Shown here piece after piece: positions 22,781 to 23,733 of a stretch of DNA of 23,733 bases. Where the stretch lies: the NCBI GenBank assembly GCA_910579225.1, contig CAJTTI010000040.1, positions 1 to 23,733 on the forward strand. Direction: 5' to 3'. The translations under genes were made by a program, and so were the position numbers. How positions within the stretch are numbered: position 1 is the stretch's first letter; the number at the start of each line of letters is the position of its first letter. The DNA comes from an uncultured Lachnospiraceae bacterium. GTDB taxonomy: Bacteria > Bacillota > Clostridia > Lachnospirales > Lachnospiraceae. The notes beneath the pieces are model-generated. The model had not been told where the DNA came from and ran no database searches. It worked only from the letters and a program-made list of their open reading frames with translations.

Positions 22781-23733
22781 TTATTTATCCAACTCTATAA
22801 GCATCGTATCCAGCCTATTATAAAGATACTCTGCCGGAGAACCACCGTGCAGTTTTTCGTTCAACAGATCAACCAAATCCTTATTTGAAATGCTGATAAT
22901 CAATTTCCCATTCTCTCTCAACGTCCCTTTAATTGCTTTTTTAGCATTTTTATCTTCCCCATAACATGAAATTATTATCGCAACACATCTAAGCGCTTTC
23001 GCATACAAGTATTTGTCCGTAGTATATATTTCTTTTTGTGTTATTGTTTCTGAATAATTCTTAAATTCAAAAATAATATATTTAGACCGAAAATATTCCT
23101 CAATAAATTTCCAAAAACTCTCTTTTATATCATCTTTAATTTTGCATATTAAATCAAACCTATATAAATCCTCATTTGATTTCTGTTGTTCACTCCACAA
23201 TGCCAAATCTGCTGCAAATAGAATATTTAAAACCTTAGTACATAGATTTTCATATGCAGAACTCTTTCTTGTCTTCGGTTCCCAAGCCTGTATCTCCGCT
23301 ATCAATGATTCAATAATTTCATAATCGTTCGGCTTTTCAACTGTATCTACATTTTCATTCTGAACCTTTACCCCCATTAACTTTAATAAATCTATAGGCT
23401 CATTAGGCTCAATATCCTCCGTAGAATACTCCAAAATTGAAAGTAATTGAGATTTTAAAACTTCATCACATTGTACTATATACAACAAGTTTCTAATATC
23501 TACAACTAAAATATCTGTTTTTTGCTTGATTATTTCCCATGCCTGAGAAGACAACTCATTTGCCACCACTAATATATATTTTGAATTGTATGTATCTTCC
23601 AGCATAGATGCAGATGCCAATGCTTTGGAGATTATAGACGTACTTATTACCCTCTGCCTAATTGCTTTCGCCTCAATATAAAATCTGATGTTCTCTTTTT
23701 CTGCTAAAATATCATAATACTCATTCCTATTAG
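22781..23733 (-). CDS. Protein with two PD-(D/E)XK nuclease-like domains (5' end off window)
   Basis: The frame is open from the right edge (23733) to the stop at 22781, 316 visible residues; the true start lies outside. The first visible segment, NEYYDILAEKENIRFYIEAK, carries an Asp and IEAK in Mrr-like spacing, followed by ALASASMLED and YILVVANELSSQAWEI, like the later strands of restriction-endonuclease folds. A second domain begins near visible residue 160: YENLCTKVLNILF, then YRFDLICKI (Asp about 193) and YIIFEFKNYSETI (Glu and Lys about 222-224), TDKYLYAKALR, and LIISISNKDLVDLL near the end. Both look like nucleases with acidic and lysine residues present. It lies 42 bp upstream of the STAND-Mrr gene and is very probably in its operon. 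Confidence 0.7.
   Translation of the reverse strand, partial: NRNEYYDILAEKENIRFYIEAKAIRQRVISTSIISKALASASMLEDTYNSKYILVVANELSSQAWEIIKQKTDILVVDIRNLLYIVQCDEVLKSQLLSILEYSTEDIEPNEPIDLLKLMGVKVQNENVDTVEKPNDYEIIESLIAEIQAWEPKTRKSSAYENLCTKVLNILFAADLALWSEQQKSNEDLYRFDLICKIKDDIKESFWKFIEEYFRSKYIIFEFKNYSETITQKEIYTTDKYLYAKALRCVAIIISCYGEDKNAKKAIKGTLRENGKLIISISNKDLVDLLNEKLHGGSPAEYLYNRLDTMLIELDK

Noticed and set aside
1..23733. CRISPR arrays, tRNA or rRNA genes, complete insertion sequences
   Set aside because: No regularly spaced repeats, no cloverleaf or rRNA-like sequence, and no transposase frame were found on either strand.

Overview
The window looks like chromosome of a low-to-mid GC Gram-positive from the Clostridia, most likely Lachnospiraceae. 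This rests on strong AGGAGG-type ribosome binding sites, occasional GTG starts, TTGCAA/TATAAT promoters with 17-nt spacers, and the gene families present (Dlt-like operon, CvfB, plant-type acyl-ACP thioesterase, MgtC/SapB, FtsX-type exporter beside an OmpR two-component system). The genus is inference. Nearly all genes lie on the minus strand.

Left housekeeping part (1-8534, minus strand except one regulator). A Dlt-like envelope operon (adenylating ligase, carrier protein, MBOAT transferase) runs off the left edge. Next come a small orphan protein behind a near-consensus promoter, a thioesterase-cvfB pair, and a 40-residue membrane microprotein sharing a palindromic -35 element with a divergent XRE regulator. 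A MgtC/SapB membrane protein and an IbrA/IbrB-like pair (PAPS-reductase-fold protein plus ParB-like protein) follow.

Middle (8535-13434). A response regulator, histidine kinase, ABC ATPase and large FtsX/MacB permease form a typical stimulus-responsive exporter module, with an inverted repeat just downstream of the putative ABC promoter.

Accessory part (13485-18065). This is a decaying restriction/defence cluster. It holds a one-TRD HsdS gene with an in-frame TAA, an HsdR_N-like plus N6-methylase gene with an in-frame TAG, and a divergent DUF262-DUF1524 (GmrSD-like) gene with an in-frame TAG. A 48-residue ORF overlaps the DUF262 stop by four bases. An 88-bp inverted-repeat element and a shortened MerR regulator close the region.

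Right part (18066-23733). Two tandem radical SAM paralogues are transcribed divergently from an HxlR regulator across a promoter region holding six GTAC motifs. Beyond is a more AT-rich defence-like segment: a C-terminal remnant of a DUF1016/YhcG-type nuclease, a STAND-like P-loop ATPase fused to an Mrr-type nuclease, and, 42 bp upstream of it, a protein with two PD-(D/E)XK nuclease-like domains that runs off the right edge. This last pair is the best candidate for an undescribed system. No tRNA, rRNA, CRISPR array or complete transposon was seen.
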